DNA from: Isoetes taiwanensis
Lineage: Eukaryota > Streptophyta > Lycopodiopsida > Isoetales > Isoetaceae
Direction: 5' to 3'
NCBI GenBank assembly: GCA_021234155.1
Contig: JAJEKV010000006.1
Coordinates: 9,391,003 to 9,455,002 of the forward strand
Length of the DNA stretch: 64,000 nucleotides
A model generated the notes under the pieces. It ran no database searches. It worked only from the letters and a program-made list of their open reading frames with translations, and was not told where the DNA came from. The translations under genes and the position numbers were made by a program. Numbering within the stretch: position 1 is the stretch's first letter; each line of letters opens with the position of its first letter. Positions 34,651-47,599 of this stretch are shown in pieces.

Positions 34651-34760
34651 GACATGGCATTATGCTCTGATGACTTGTCAAAAACAATGTACGCGTCGTC
34701 TAAACTTCCACACTTAACATACATGTCAATAAGACTTGATGTCATTATAACATCCAATAG
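34651..34760 (-). pseudogene. PPR gene fragment
   Basis: Minus strand reads TSSLIDMYVKCGSLDDAYIV then FDKSSE: one PPR L/S repeat unit. It abuts the L1 fragment. It probably derives from a PLS gene such as the one at 27-30 kb. Confidence 0.75.
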
Positions 34761-36045
34761 ATAACCTCGTTATGAATAAAGCTGTCATGCAAAAAATGAT
34801 GTCATCTTGCATGCTATAAGAATGCCAATACATACGTTCTGCCACTTATCATCTGACTGCTTCATACTTGAATGCAAACTAGCACTGTCTTGTTTTTGCA
34901 TTTGCAGATATAATTGCACTTCATGTATACTAACTCGGCTTTACAATCTTGCCGAATGCAGCATTAGCTTCAGACAGACACCTGACAGTCGGTAAAGAAA
35001 CTTGAAATAAACAAATAAGATGGTCTCTTAAACGAAGTACATAAATTGTCATAAGGCACTACCCTTGCCTTACATGGTTTAAGTCTTGCCATCATTGTGG
35101 CACCTTTGCAAGATGCAGTATATCTCTTATAACAGCACTTCCAATAAATTGACACTCATATACGTGTTCCAAATTTTCACAGCTCCTGTTAGAAGCAAAA
35201 AGTTTAGGCAAGGCCAGAACCAGAGCAGAAAAAAGACTTGAAAATGCATAGCTGGTAACAAACTTCCAGTGCTTTTACCCTGCTTAGCCATAGGGGTAAA
35301 AACAAATAGCCAAGAGCTACCACTTTAGTAGGAAGAAGAGCAAAGAACAACTTTGCGCATCATCTGGCAAACAAAAAAAATAATGAAGGGCTCACCCTAC
35401 TGCGATATCCGGCATAGCTCAAGAACATGTGACCATAGATGGAGCAATTCCAAAGCAAGGGAAAACATCGAGCTTCGGAAATTCAAATCTGAAACGCAAA
35501 CATTAAAAGACATAGGCGATATGATTTACAATTTGCATTCGCATCCCGCGAAGGGGAGAGGGAACGCCGCATGCGGCGTTACATGCGGCCTTCCTTGGCA
35601 CGAAGACCAACACCCTCCCATTTTGAAAAAGAAGATGACACTTCTTTCAAAATGGATGCTTGAGAATGTTTTGGCAACCAGTGCATTAAAAAATTGATGA
35701 ATGGTTGTTTTGGCAATTGCATACTTGTGTTATCTCATTCTAAACCAACCACGTCAATATATTTTCTCATTTATGAGAATGTGCTTGTAAATGTCATAAT
35801 ATGGGCTTTTCTACAATTTGTAGACGTTACATGAAGCCCTATGCCTCATTTGTAATAAGAGGTGCATGTTTTCCGTGGGAGTCTTGACTTCAAAGCAATG
35901 GACATGAGCTTTCAAAAATTCCAGCACATTTTTGAAAAATCAAAGTTCGACCTGAGTTGACTCTGGTCAGGCCACGTCCATGGGAGTATAGGATGTACAA
36001 CGCAAACATGTAATAAGGTTAAATTGAGCAAGTTTACCTCAATCT
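34761..36045. other. Spacer with a small hairpin
   Basis: No gene. A near-perfect 15-17 bp inverted repeat (CCATTTTGAAA..GAAG, arms 35618-35634 and 35641-35655) and a short GC-rich patch (35550-35610) stand out. Confidence 0.4.
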
Positions 36046-36046
36046 T

Positions 36047-36515
36047 GGACTGTATAAAATTCTCCTGCATCAACAAACCATAGTACATACTGCCTATCAC
36101 AAATTTGGAAGACTGCACAAAAACGTCCTTCTGCATCAAGAAAGTGTTGATCATGGTATATTCCAAGGGCTAATCATTTCAGAATAGCCGAATGGAAATG
36201 AAAAGACACCTCGAAATCCTCTCTTGCTGAAAGATGCTAGAAAAATTCCATCAATGTCGGCATACATTTTCTAGTCTGCTATTGATGCCAGATGAATGTG
36301 GTGTTGCATGAGGACTCCATGTTCGATTTGCTTCAGCTATCTTCAAGCTCTAAAATAATCATGGAAAGCGAAGGACAAAAGAAAGAAAGTATAGAAATGC
36401 TCCAAGAGAACAGTTCCTCCATCATGCAATCGGATCTCAAGCTCTCGAATCACCTCCACATTTTCGTCCCAATTATCTAAATCAGCAAAGTCATCTGTTG
36501 TTGGTCTAGGCCTGA
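36047..36515 (-). pseudogene. Coding-like fragments of an unrecognised gene
   Basis: The minus strand has RPTTDDFADLDNWDENVEVI then RELEIRLHDGGTVLLEHF (about 36510-36390) and, after a possible intron, GRFCAVFQICDRQYVLWFVD then AGEFYTVQD (about 36137-36055) bounded by an AG and a GT. Both look protein-coding by composition and order. I cannot name the family. A TGA follows the second block. Confidence 0.35.
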
Positions 36516-37600
36516 GCGTTTTTGGGTCTAAGTGTAAGAATTTTAGAAACGGCTCGAACCTAAAAAAAAAATGCTTGTAAGCCTACAGCATAGAGCAATC
36601 TGGGGAAATGAGAAGAGGGGAATTGGATTTTGATATTCCGGTGTGAAAATTTGGCATTTTGGTCAAAATATGGGATGTTATCGGCGTTACCGGTGGCCGA
36701 AAAAAGGAAGGCACCCAACCCCAAAAACATTTTAGATAAATGTATGCTCGGCGTTGCCGGGCTAATGTCCTATCATGTGTTTTTACTTGGTCTTTAACAT
36801 CCATATGCACATGTTGATATTGCAAGAACAGATATTATTTGCTTTTGTAATAATTTTTGTTACTGAAATTGTCTAATGGCAGTACCATCAATGCATTAAC
36901 TTTGCGTTCGTGGATTTCAGTAAAGAAAACATTGCTTTATAAGGAATGTCGGGGGCAGTTAAATCTACCTCTAATGATGAAAATATGGAAAGACAGATCC
37001 AGAACTGATGCTCAAATATCACTCTTAGAACTAGTTAAGAACATCAATAGAAAACACAAAATCTTGTCCTGGCTCATTGGCGCGCGTGCGCGCGCGCGCA
37101 CACACACACACACACACATGTTTTGAAGGACGAAAGCCAAAAGGTTTATTAATCAGATATAAAAGGTACAAAATTTACATGTCTTATCTAAATGTATAAG
37201 CAAGCACAAAATGATGCCACAGGAACACGGGCCTGGAGCACATTGTACATACGCCAGAATAGGAGACTAACAATAAGAATCAATTTGAAACTGAATCTAA
37301 ATACGTTCCATCGTTTCTGACTCAAGGGCGGAACAATCATAAGCCGTCAGTATCTTGTTCTGGGCCACCGTAATAACACCGCATGCAAATGAATAAATGT
37401 CTTGAAGAAGGTGGCGTCTGCGATGCTACCATATCGACCACAAGAGTCAACCAGAACCAAGATGGATTCTAGAGCCTAGTTGCACCCATAGGAGCCCTCC
37501 TCTTTATTTCCAAATAAAAAGATACAGCATATTCTTAAGACACTTCCAAAAAAACCCTCATGCCCACTGGCCTTTTTAGGTGTACACAATAACCTTTCCA
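36516..37600. other. Spacer with a (CG)n(CA)n microsatellite
   Basis: A GCGCGC tract running into (CA)n lies at 37081-37118. No gene recognised. Confidence 0.6.
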
Positions 37601-40560
37601 AGTGTACAAGAATAATCAGCTACCATTAGACAAAATTGATAACAAAGTTATAATGAAGATTTGTACAGCTTCATCTCCATCATAGGCAACGACGACCCCA
37701 ACCTTGCACAAGAGGCCACTCCCAAAGAAATCAGAGTGAGGAATAAGTGCATCCAAGCCAACAAACCTCGATCTATAACCTGCAAAAACCACCAATCCAA
37801 CATCCACTGGGCACGAGGGCCCTATTCCAGGCATGAGTGCCACCAAACCTATGCCACAAGGAGCAACACTCATACCATGAGGGCTCAGGAAAGGAGGGCC
37901 ACTACAACACCAATACCTATACTTGGCACGAGGACCACCAACCATCGTAGGAGAACTCTAGACCAAAACAATAACAAGCATAAAGGCCACCATCTCTTTG
38001 GCACAAGGACCACCACAACATTACTACAACCCTCAACGAGAGAAAGGGCATGCCAAAAATGAATAATCACTCCAGAAAAGAAAGCCACTAGAATAACAAA
38101 ACGTATACTTGGCAAAAAGACCGCCAGTCATTGTAGAAGCGCTCAAGATTAACAACAATAAAATACTAAACATATATGCTTAGATCAAAAGGGGAAACAC
38201 TACACCCCTGAATGAAAGAAAGGCCAGAAAAGACCACCAACCATGAAAAGAGAATCACTGCAACATCAACACTTGGCACGAGGACCACCAACCCTTGCAA
38301 AAGAACTCAAGACCAGCAACAATACGAACGGTGCTACTTCTGTAACAACAAAGAAATGACAACACAGAACTAGTAACCAAACAAAGAGACACCTAAGAAC
38401 CATAAGGCACGCAAAGGTACAAGAGGGTGGGAGGGGTGGGGAACAAGCGACCAAAGGAGGAGAGGCTCGAAAAACGGCTGATAGAGACAAACGAGGAGGA
38501 AACACACTTAAATACTAAAGGGGGCCACATCAACTAGCCTCAAGAAGCGGATTTATCTGCTTATCTCGAAACGCAGATAAATCATACATGCCCTCTGTTT
38601 AGCTGGCGGAGCCACGCATTGGGATAGGATGCCAAGATGATGCATTGGCAGTTTAATGCACTGTTAAACAAATCTTGTAGGCAGGACCATGCCGGATGAA
38701 CCTCTGGACAATAGAAAAGACAATGCTCTAGAGTCTCAACGTTTGAAAAATAGAGCAGGCATATTGCAGATATGCGAGGATCATAACGATATTGGAAGGC
38801 ATTAACACGCAGGCACCTGTGGATAACCTGCCACCAAAGTACAGAAACTTTATGGTGGAGCAACTTATCCCCAAGCCATTGCCATGTGCGATGCAGAGTG
38901 GGTTGTAGAACTTGTAGGTGCCACCCATCTGGCAATGGGAGGGGTTGTGGTGCTAAGAGAAGCGATATACTGATTTGATAAAGTGCTTGCCTTTGTGAAT
39001 ATTTTCATGACAGTCCCAAGGCACCCTTTCGGTAATCACCAACCTGCACCATAAGAGGCAAATTTTCTGCAACCTTCTCCCATACAAACACATCCCAACG
39101 GGAGAGTAAGAACTTTGCCAAAAATTCAGGCCAAGACAATAGGCGATCGGCTTCATACCATGCTTGAATAGAGACAACACCTGCAAGAACCCATCGTCTT
39201 TATGTAAGGGGATGAAGTGATGCAGTCAATGGAGGTGCTGAGGGGTTTGGAGGCAGTGGTTCCCACCACCATGGAGTCTCCAATAGGGTGTGGATGGAAG
39301 GGCATGGCCAAAAGAGGTGCTTGACTACATCCCATGATGTCAACAATCCATGTAGAAATGGAGAAGCATTTGGAAAAGGTTGCAGAGGCTGAAGTATAGC
39401 CCAAGATAGGACTGGGTTGACTGCCTTCTTGCCTAGAGAGATACAATGACTAAGAGCTTGTCTAATAAGGCATAAACCAGGAGAGTCTTCACCATTCAGG
39501 ATTCTCTAGATGAACTTTAAAATAAGGACTTTGCTCTACAGTAAGAAGTCCATCATACCCAGACCACCTGCCCATTTTGGAAGGATGCATTTCGACCAAG
39601 CCACCTTAATCACAACACCTTCCTCAATACCCCTCCATATAAAGTTCTGAACTATTGCAATGAGCTCACGTACTTTGATCTGTGGGGCTAGCAGTAAGGA
39701 TGCATATAGACATGGGTAGTACTAAGGATTGACTTGGCCACCATAATGCGACCCGCTAGAGACCACTTTGCCGTGGACCACTAGAATAAGCACTTCTCCA
39801 AACCCTTAATGATCTCCTTCCATGCAGCTCCAGCAGTAACATGGATGCCTACTGGAATCCCCAACAACTTGATGGTCTGTCTATGAGCAAGTAATTTCTA
39901 TGGATAATCATGAACACATGCCGGAGTCCGAGTATTCAACGTCCATAAATCACGTACACTTCGCCTCCTCCCAATAAGGGCACCGGATGCTAGTGAAACT
40001 GTGTCTAAGAGCAATTTGGCAGCTTCTAGATTCTCAGCATTAGCGAGCAGGAAGAGGAACGTGTCGTCTGCATATTGATTGCAAACCTCTTATATGCCAT
40101 CCTCCATTGCAAGACCATGGAGAAGTCCCTATGTGGTTGCAACAGTGAATAATTACGATAAATCCTTTGTGATTGTGAAAAGTAGTGGTGTTGAAGGGCA
40201 TCCCTGACGAATACCACGACCAAGTGAGAAGGCCTCTAACGGTTCACCATAGAACATAACAATTGCCTGAACAGAGACATGCAGCTTCATAATGTCTGAT
40301 GTGAATTGTTCCCCCAATCCCAGTCTTAGCATCATCAACCACATGAATTTCCAGCTAACACTGTCGTAAGTCGTCGCAAAATCAAGCTTAACACTAGAGT
40401 TGTTGCTGGAACTATTCTGGGTTCATCCTCCAGAACTGGTCCAACATACCCTCTGCCACTTAAACCCAAGTATCTAACAAGAGAAGTTTCCATTTCACAA
40501 GATACTACCACTTTTGGAATCTTCACTTGATTCTTTATGGCCATGGAGAATGTCATGGTG
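37600..40560 (-). mobile_element. L1-type LINE, decayed, with repetitive 3' region
   Basis: Read on the minus strand from 40560: SVSWKFMWLMMLRLGL, GRGIRQGCPSTPLLF, then YADDTFLFLLANAE (about 40070) are L1 reverse transcriptase blocks. The zinc-binding region zf-RVT follows (LLHHKVSVLWWQVIHRCLRV, CLLYFSNVETLEHCLFYCPE; 38935-38582). Stops and frameshifts are frequent. From 38530 down to 37800 the motif TTGGCACGAGGACCACCA recurs about five times with substitutions and looks like a repetitive 3' UTR. Hydrophobic minus ORFs there are probably not genes. Confidence 0.8.
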
Positions 40561-40569
40561 ATTGCCCAA

Positions 40570-42020
40570 ACCTCATAGAATTCAGCATTTTTTTACGCTA
40601 GGCCAAAACTGCATTCTCAATTTTCTAGCATAAAGGGGTCCAAACGTTTCTAAAATTGAAAGTAATTGGCGTTTTACGATAAAACATGTTGATTTGCATG
40701 TTTTCATGTTTCGCTGCTATTAGATGACATTATATGAAGTTATTTAGCTCAAAAATGGTGTTTGAGGTTGTGAATTGTTTCTCATTTATTGTAACAAGTT
40801 TTGACATAAGACTTGTAGCCATAAGTTATCAACTCTAAGAGCTATAATCCAATAATTTTTTGAAGTGTCCATAAGTCATGTTGATCTCGATTTTTACTAA
40901 AGAAGATTCGATACAAAATCTAGGACAAACATAGAACTAAAATGGTTTAACTAAAATCATATATAAGCTTTCTAAGGGCAATAAATGATGCACTTCATAA
41001 TGGAGCTTGATAAAAATAACTTAGTAACTTTGAGTGTAATGTGAAAGGAAAAAGTCAGTTACCTAGGCCTCTATTCTCTGTTAATATTTAATGTCTATTA
41101 CTTCAATAAATGAACTTAACAGTGACAATTAGTTATATGAGCAAATTGAACTTCAATAAATGAACTTAACAGTGAGCAATTAGTTATATGTGTGCACTAT
41201 TATCAAATAATTACTATATTATAACTTTACATGGGCAAGTCGTACCTTAGATCAGACCAGAACAATGTAGCATAGTTGTAATGTGCCTGCACAACAGAAA
41301 ATTTGCTTTGAGACCAAACTAGATTAGAGGCCATAAATTTACAAATAATACAATGTCTCCAAGGTTTTGAGGTTTATCGAAGTACAAGAATTAGCCAGAA
41401 TCCATTTATGCATAAGATGCAGCTGGAGTACACACACAATTGTTCTGCATAAAGCAACGGAATGAACCAACTTACAATGGAGTCTAAACATTCAAACAAC
41501 ATCCATTTAGTATATCTAATTAGATTAAGAGTTTAGTTTGCAAATAGAGCAATGGGTATTGTGTAACCTTAGATAGACAACCGTTTAAGCTTTACCTAGA
41601 TGGATGCTATACCTTCATCTACACTTTCAGCCCTAACATGTTTTAGAACTAATTTTTTGTACCAATATTCCCACCAAAAAAAAAACACAACCAATTCCCT
41701 AAAACGCAACAAACATTTCTAAATATGAATTAATGATTTGCCAAATCTCTGTAGTATCTTGAATAGATATCTCAGTGGCTAGATCCCACGACAAAACAAG
41801 CATCTATTAAGATATTCTAAGTTTGGAAAATCACAAAAATCCAGATTATCTTGGAGCATGGTCATGGCTGGGATGGAACAATGACCTTCCCAATTGAATT
41901 GGATATAATCTCCTTCATCATGTAACTAATATTGCTAGGATAGTTTTGGATACAATATCAATGCGGATCTAAGAAATTTGCTTGGTAAATCAGAGCAAGC
42001 AATCTCAACAACCTCGATCA
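40570..42020. other. AT-rich spacer
   Basis: No gene. A direct duplicate (ACTTCAATAAATGAACTTAA, about 41098 and 41150) is present. Confidence 0.4.
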
Positions 42021-42021
42021 G

Positions 42022-42255
42022 CTATTTTCCCAAAACTTCCATCTTATCTCTTACAAACTGAAGAAAGCTCAACAGATTATTGAGCTTCTCATGTATTTCT
42101 TCTGCATTTTGTAAGAAGTCAAGCATGGTAATTATCTTGGGCCAATAACCAAATAAAGGATGAAGAACATTAAAAAAGCTTTTAATTCTATCCGGTAGAC
42201 ACGCATGTGACAGAGTCTCAACGATTGCTCTCCGATTCCAATTTACGAGTTCCAT
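42022..42255 (-). CDS. Hypothetical ORF, possible exon
   Basis: Codes for RIKSFFNVLHPLFGYWPKII, TMLDFLQNAEEIHEKLNNLL and SFLQFVRDKMEVLGK before a stop. It is helix-forming with a plausible protein composition, but no family was recognised and the first codon is not ATG-supported. May be the last exon of a lost gene. Confidence 0.25.
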   Translation of the reverse strand: MELVNWNRRAIVETLSHACLPDRIKSFFNVLHPLFGYWPKIITMLDFLQNAEEIHEKLNNLLSFLQFVRDKMEVLGK

Positions 42256-42860
42256 CCTTCTTGCTAGTTGCTTGCAAAAATTGTAGTATCAAAGAGAAAC
42301 TGAAACAAGATACATTGGAAAAGTGCGCTAGTAATCTCTTCATTGCCACCCAATTAAGAAATACAAAAGAGAGAAAGCCGAAGGAGGAGGAGTTATTTTC
42401 AAATGCACATACCAAGAATCCCCAGTCTCCATAACTAAATGAAGATCTCTCCCTCCCTCCCTCCCTGCCTCCCTTCCCCCGGAACGATAGTCATTTTTAT
42501 TTTGCTGACGATGAATCCATGAAAGTGAGGCTTACTTACATTTATTGCATCATGTGAATGGAGAACCATGTGAAATAGATATAGTGGATTCTTCAGATCC
42601 TTCGAAACATACGAAACAATGTATGAAAAATCCAAATAGAGAAAATAAGGAGGGGGATGCAAAAGAACTTAGGAACTGTGAATTGTTTTGCATGTCAATT
42701 TTGTTCAGGGTATGAAGGAAGAACTCGATATTATAAAGTGAAGAAGGTTGCTAAGAATTTAATAGCATGAAATACATGGAAGTTTCAAGCAAAGTAAAGC
42801 TACTTAAAAATGCTAAGGCATGTCTTTTGTTGCTCAATAGTTATGGGTCGGGTTCTGAGC

Positions 42861-43890
42861 CTAGGCCCTATTGAAGGCAATGATTTGGAGTCTATGGTTG
42901 AGCTCGAACATGCATTTACCCCAACTATTCAGTATGCGTTGGCGCAATGATCGAGGATCTGCATTCATTGTAGCTAATGCGCCTCCTAATGGATAACCGA
43001 GAAATTTGTCAAGCAATGCTCCGACCATTGTGACATGTAGCGTCTTGGATGCAGTGTCAATGTTGTCGAACATTGCTAAGATGTAAATGTTACTCAGGAA
43101 GCCACCCTACTACACCTGATCCCATTGCTAATCCTCCACTGCGCTGCATAAAAACATATGAAAAATGGGTCTGACTTGCCTGGAATGCGGTTTATACCTT
43201 CCTTGTTCCTAAAGTTGAACTCGAATGGCTCTAATAGCCCTAGCTTAATGCTGACAGTATCAAATACAAATGCTAGTATTCTCTTGTTCCAAGAGAACCT
43301 TCCTTTGAACTTCAAGCACCCAACTGATCCTAAGTACACCCCATTCTCGATCGTTTTTGCCTGCCAATTCAACAACATTGTGTATGAATCTACTCTATGA
43401 AAAATCATTAAAAACCATCTTGTTTTTTCAAAAAAATTAACGATACCAACTTCTGCATCAAATTGATGAATTGCAGTTACTGGAAAATATATTCCACAGC
43501 CTTCTTCACCCTATAAAGCCTTTTTAACTTGGAACATGGGAGTCAACAGACATTTTCTCAAACTATAGAGCTATAGCTGACAACGACCAGCCAAAAACAA
43601 GCTATAATTAATAGTTACCTGCCACTAATACGAACTTGTGAATGCAAACAATTTTCTGAGCTACATGCATTAGCTTTTTTAAATTCTAGGTTCTCACTAC
43701 TGGGCATTTTTTACCCGGCGTCCATTTCCATAGCAAGTGGTAGAAAATTATCTCTTCGTATGCTATGCAGGATATATGATGTGCACAAGCTTCCTTCCGT
43801 GTTCCACCATGTTCTACTGAAGACAAAGCAAGTAATTTGGAGGCACTCCTCCTTCTATATCTGTCTTGCGGGTTAGGCGGTTCAAACATC
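42861..43890 (-). pseudogene. Possible PAP/fibrillin-like gene fragments
   Basis: Three minus-strand pieces may belong together: 43880-43700 (ASKLLALSSVEHGGTRKEAC), 43408-43094 (NGVYLGSVGCLKFKGRFSWN, KRILAFVFDTVSIKLGLLEP) and, out of frame near 43120, RSGGLAMGSG. Order and pattern (L-L-x-L-V start, central beta strands, final R-G/S-G-G) recall plastid-lipid-associated fibrillins. The resemblance is weak, and a frameshift separates the last block. 42861-43073 adds a short ORF without a motif. Confidence 0.3.
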
Positions 43891-43899
43891 AGCTACCCC

Positions 43900-45120
43900 C
43901 AACAGAGGTGACTGACAGTTTACTGGCAACAGCCATTTTGGAAAGGTTTTCTAGGCAGATTCTAGCATATACTTAGAATATGTCAAAATCCCATGAGCAA
44001 GGGTTTGCCTCCCTAAAACATGCAAATACACTCTGCAATTTAACATTCCTTATGTTAGCCACTAACTTAACATATTTTGTATATGTGAATGATGGTTTAT
44101 CTAATCTATTATATTAAATTTTTAATATATGTGAACTGCAAGACAGTTTAATCATAACGATAACGATAAGGTGCTAAAAGTTAAATTTTAATATAACATA
44201 ATGGTGAACCTACACTTAGCTAACAAAGGTGGTAAGTATGAACCCACCCTTAGCCAATGAGACTCTGGATAAATACCACTTTCAATCTCTAAATGTATAA
44301 AAACTCCTCTTGTTAGCCATTAAATTCTTTTCCTTTGTGGATATACTAGAGTATTGCTATTTCCCATGATTATTTTAAAAGGCTAGGGTCTCAAATATCG
44401 TTTGCCACCAAATACCTTCTGCCATACCCAATGCACAAGAAATAGATCAACGTAAAGCCAGAACCTCTCTATCTCAATCATCCCAAATAGGACATTCAAG
44501 AGCATAGTTTATCAACCACATTGTCTAGCAATCCAAAAATAAGAGGAATGCACTCCATTGCAGTACCCTTCAATTTGCAATCTCCTCAATACATGCCAAA
44601 CATTCAATTTGCAATCTCCTCAATCCATGTATGACAGATATTCTGCTTCATAGTAACATTACCCTTCATACAATGGTCCAGACAATCTAAATCTCGAACT
44701 CTAAAACTAAAACCTCAAAAAAAAAAATTTAAATCTCAAACTCTAAAACCAAAACCTCAAACAATGACATTATTCTAGAATAAGGCAGGGTACTTCCTAG
44801 TGGGATAGCCCCTTGTTTTTTCAAAATCTGTCCATCCATCCATCTGATTGAGTGGACAACGAGGACACAAGACAAATACATCGTAGTTGTTAAGCAACCT
44901 CCACAAGCAAGAATTTATTAAATGAGGCTAAAACAAAGACCAACCACAGGAGTAAGATTATGAGTTGCCGTGAACACTCTTGCAAATAAGTTCTCTCTAC
45001 CAATTGCCATGTCCACTTGCAAATCTTCCCTTTGCAAATACAACAATAAAACATAACGGTGCCACCTCTTGTTGAGAGCTTCATAGCCTTCTACTTCCTT
45101 ACCTCCCTCAAAATATGTGG
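43900..45120. other. Spacer with small duplications
   Basis: No gene. 43955-44015 resembles, loosely, the repeat at 48.2 kb (TTCTAGCATATACTTAGAAT; AGCAAGGGTTTGCCTCCCTA). A 45-bp duplicate with CTAAAACCAAAACCTCAA lies near 44695-44760. Confidence 0.35.
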
Positions 45121-45125
45121 CTGCA

Positions 45126-45293
45126 TTTTCAGCATAATCATTCAGCTATGTAGTATTTCATCCATATTAGAACATTATTTAATCGTTCAATTTAGTAGTA
45201 TTCTATTTTTCAGCATAATCATTCAGCTATATAATCCATCAATATTAGAACATTATATAGTCATTCAATTTATAGTATTTGTAAACTTGTGTA
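45126..45293. repeat. Tandem duplication, about 84-bp unit
   Basis: TTTCAGCATAATCATTCAGC..ATATTAGAACATTAT occurs twice in direct tandem with few differences. Confidence 0.7.
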
Positions 45294-45559
45294 GCATTTC
45301 TAATCACTCAATCTAAGAAGTATTCCAGAACATATGGACTCGTGCACTCTTACCTGCTGAGTTTAGGTCTGGAGGATACGAAGAGGTAATCAAAGAGGTG
45401 CACAGACCAATACTTCATATCAGTCATATTCTTGAATCAGGGATAACAAAGAGAATGGTGCTTCCCAACGGGGGACACGGAATGGGACCACCGAGATTAG
45501 AATAAAATGGAGCTAGAGATTCTAACGTAACGGGAGTTGTTTCTTTTTCTTTAATCGCC

Positions 45560-47060
45560 TATCACCATTTACTTTACTGGATCAAGAAAAACGACTAAGA
45601 CGAGAGAGAACGCATCGCAAAGCAAGAAGCTCCTCGACATGGATTTCCCGGTCCATTGGGTTCATATGAAAAATGTAGGATGTCGTTTTTAGTCTTTTAC
45701 TCATGCGGCGACTCCCAGGAAGAGAAGCTATATGACGACCTTTGATTACCACGATGGTCTCAAAACAGTGCCTTCTATCACTCTCGGAGTTGACCACGAG
45801 ACCATTTAGAATTTCTCTTCATTCCCTCGACCACGATATTAAAACGGAGGTTCCTTTGGAAGTGTTTCATTTCCAAAATCCGGAATGACTGACGAGTCGG
45901 TTTTCCGAGACTCTTGGAAGGAGAAGCTATGTGACCTGCCAATGCTACAGCCAACCCTCCTTTTGCGCGGTTCGAAATGGTGCCCTTGATCCCGCTCCGC
46001 CCGGTTGGTTCAATTCAAAGTTTTCCTAAGCCCCCTTTCTCGTTTAGAAGCATTTCCGGCTCATCACACACTTCTTCGAGGAGAACCAAATACAAATAAT
46101 GGAACCTTGCGTCGTTTGGCTCATGTTAGAAAGAAGAAACTACTATGGGTAGTAGCTCGATGACCGAAGAACATTATTTGGTTATAGTACCATGCTTTAA
46201 AACCATTGACTTTGGGAAATAAGTCAATGATTCAATATATAGACCGAAGCGACTCATTTTTCATGTTTGCAAGGCTCATTCTTCTTTCATTTTGTTCGTT
46301 TCATTTTCATAGATCCCCCATCTTTTGGCTGGATCATCTCCTTTCCTGTCATAACATAATAGCAAGCAAAATAAAACAATATAACAAGAAGATCTGATCT
46401 TCAATCAAGATATATGATTGTCAAAATGCAGTGCAGCCCTCCGTGGTATCTGGAACTCGTGTTCGGAACTAGGACCAGAGTGATTGATCCTAACAACCTA
46501 ATAACATCGGCAAAGGAGCCAGCAGGAGGAGGGCAGGCAAAAGACGATCCCTTACATCCTTTTTGCATATTCTAATAGATTTCGAGCATAGAAGCACATG
46601 CATTACCGGAAGCTGGAGTAGAGGCACGTTCTGCCGAAGAATTACAAATCCGAAGCTGCCAAGAACGCTGTGCCAAGATCAAATACTCCAGGAAAAGCCT
46701 GTGACAAGAGGAAGTAATCAAGAAACGTAAGTATTTTGTAGAATTGCTTCGCAAAAAGGGATTGAAGGAGCGGATTAAAGAACGGAAAAAAGAAATGAAT
46801 CGAGAGGCCGGTGCAAAGAAGCAAAAGAAATATACCATATCCGCTAGCATAGATCAGAATTGAGAATTGTATGGAAAGGCCGGCATTGCAAGGATGGATA
46901 TGGCGCCAGAGACAGAAAATGGCCACAAGTAGAAATGAACGGGATATAAATTAGTACCGAATGGAACAGATCTAAGTACTAATTTCCGGTATACATTTTC
47001 CGATCACGTTTAGAGCTTTCACGGCAGTCCTTTTCCATTACGCCGTTCCTAAGACGATCC
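45560..47060. other. Patch of different base composition, origin unclear
   Basis: This stretch has markedly higher GC and purine clusters than its AT-rich flanks, and many short frames. A hydrophobic minus ORF (46642-46926) and a Lys-rich plus reading (YFVELLRKKGLKERIKERKK near 46735) are visible. The style resembles plant organellar DNA, so an organelle insertion is possible, but I identified no mitochondrial or plastid gene. Confidence 0.25.
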
Positions 47061-47094
47061 TTCCAATATTAGATATATCCTTTTATCTATGAGG

Positions 47095-47335
47095 TACTGC
47101 CTCAACTGATCGTGATCCTTCTCCGTCCGTACCCGCACGCACCTGTGTGCCTGTACATTCCATCGGGAGAACCACTGAGCTTGCTTGTCCTTCCAGCAGG
47201 CTTTGAGGTGGACCCAGTGCTATAGCTAAAGCAAGATTGGGCAGACGAGCATCACCCATACCAACTACCTTCTGAAAGTAAATGATGTGGCGGTCCACAA
47301 ATGCTCCTTTGATCTCCATTTTAAGGGGATTCTTT
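47095..47335 (-). pseudogene. LINE fragment (same family as 31.9 and 56.2 kb)
   Basis: Minus strand reads DRHIIYFQKVVGMGDARLPN then LALAIALGPPQSLLEGQASS. The block RHIxYFxKVxxMxxxRLPxLA is shared with the C-terminal part of the LINEs at 32.7 kb and 57.0 kb. Confidence 0.75.
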
Positions 47336-47344
47336 ACTGCTTCT

Positions 47345-47425
47345 TCATTCAATTGTTTTCTGTGTTCTACCTAGCAAAGGAAAGCATTCAATTGTTTCCT
47401 GTGTTCCACCTAGCAAAGGAAAGAA
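47345..47425. repeat. Tandem duplication, 41-bp unit
   Basis: CATTCAATTGTTTTCTGTGT..CACCTAGCAAAGGAAAG occurs twice with two to three differences. Confidence 0.7.
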
Positions 47426-47599
47426 AAATCTAAATAAAAGTAAATCACTGCATAGACATGATTAACAACCCTGAAAAATCCATGATTGACAACTAGTTAC
47501 GAATGAAATATGGATTGCTTAGCAGACAACAAAAAAAAAATAAAATACATATATACACACTATGCATTTCCTTAAGAACCCATTAATTTTTGAGAGCAA

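Noticed and set aside
37616-38505. Hydrophobic minus-strand ORFs that look like membrane proteins
   Set aside because: They arise from a C/A-rich degenerate repeat downstream of the L1 zf-RVT; Val/Leu runs follow from the repeat.
45560-47060. Organellar insertion
   Set aside because: No mitochondrial or plastid gene could be named; kept only as a composition finding.
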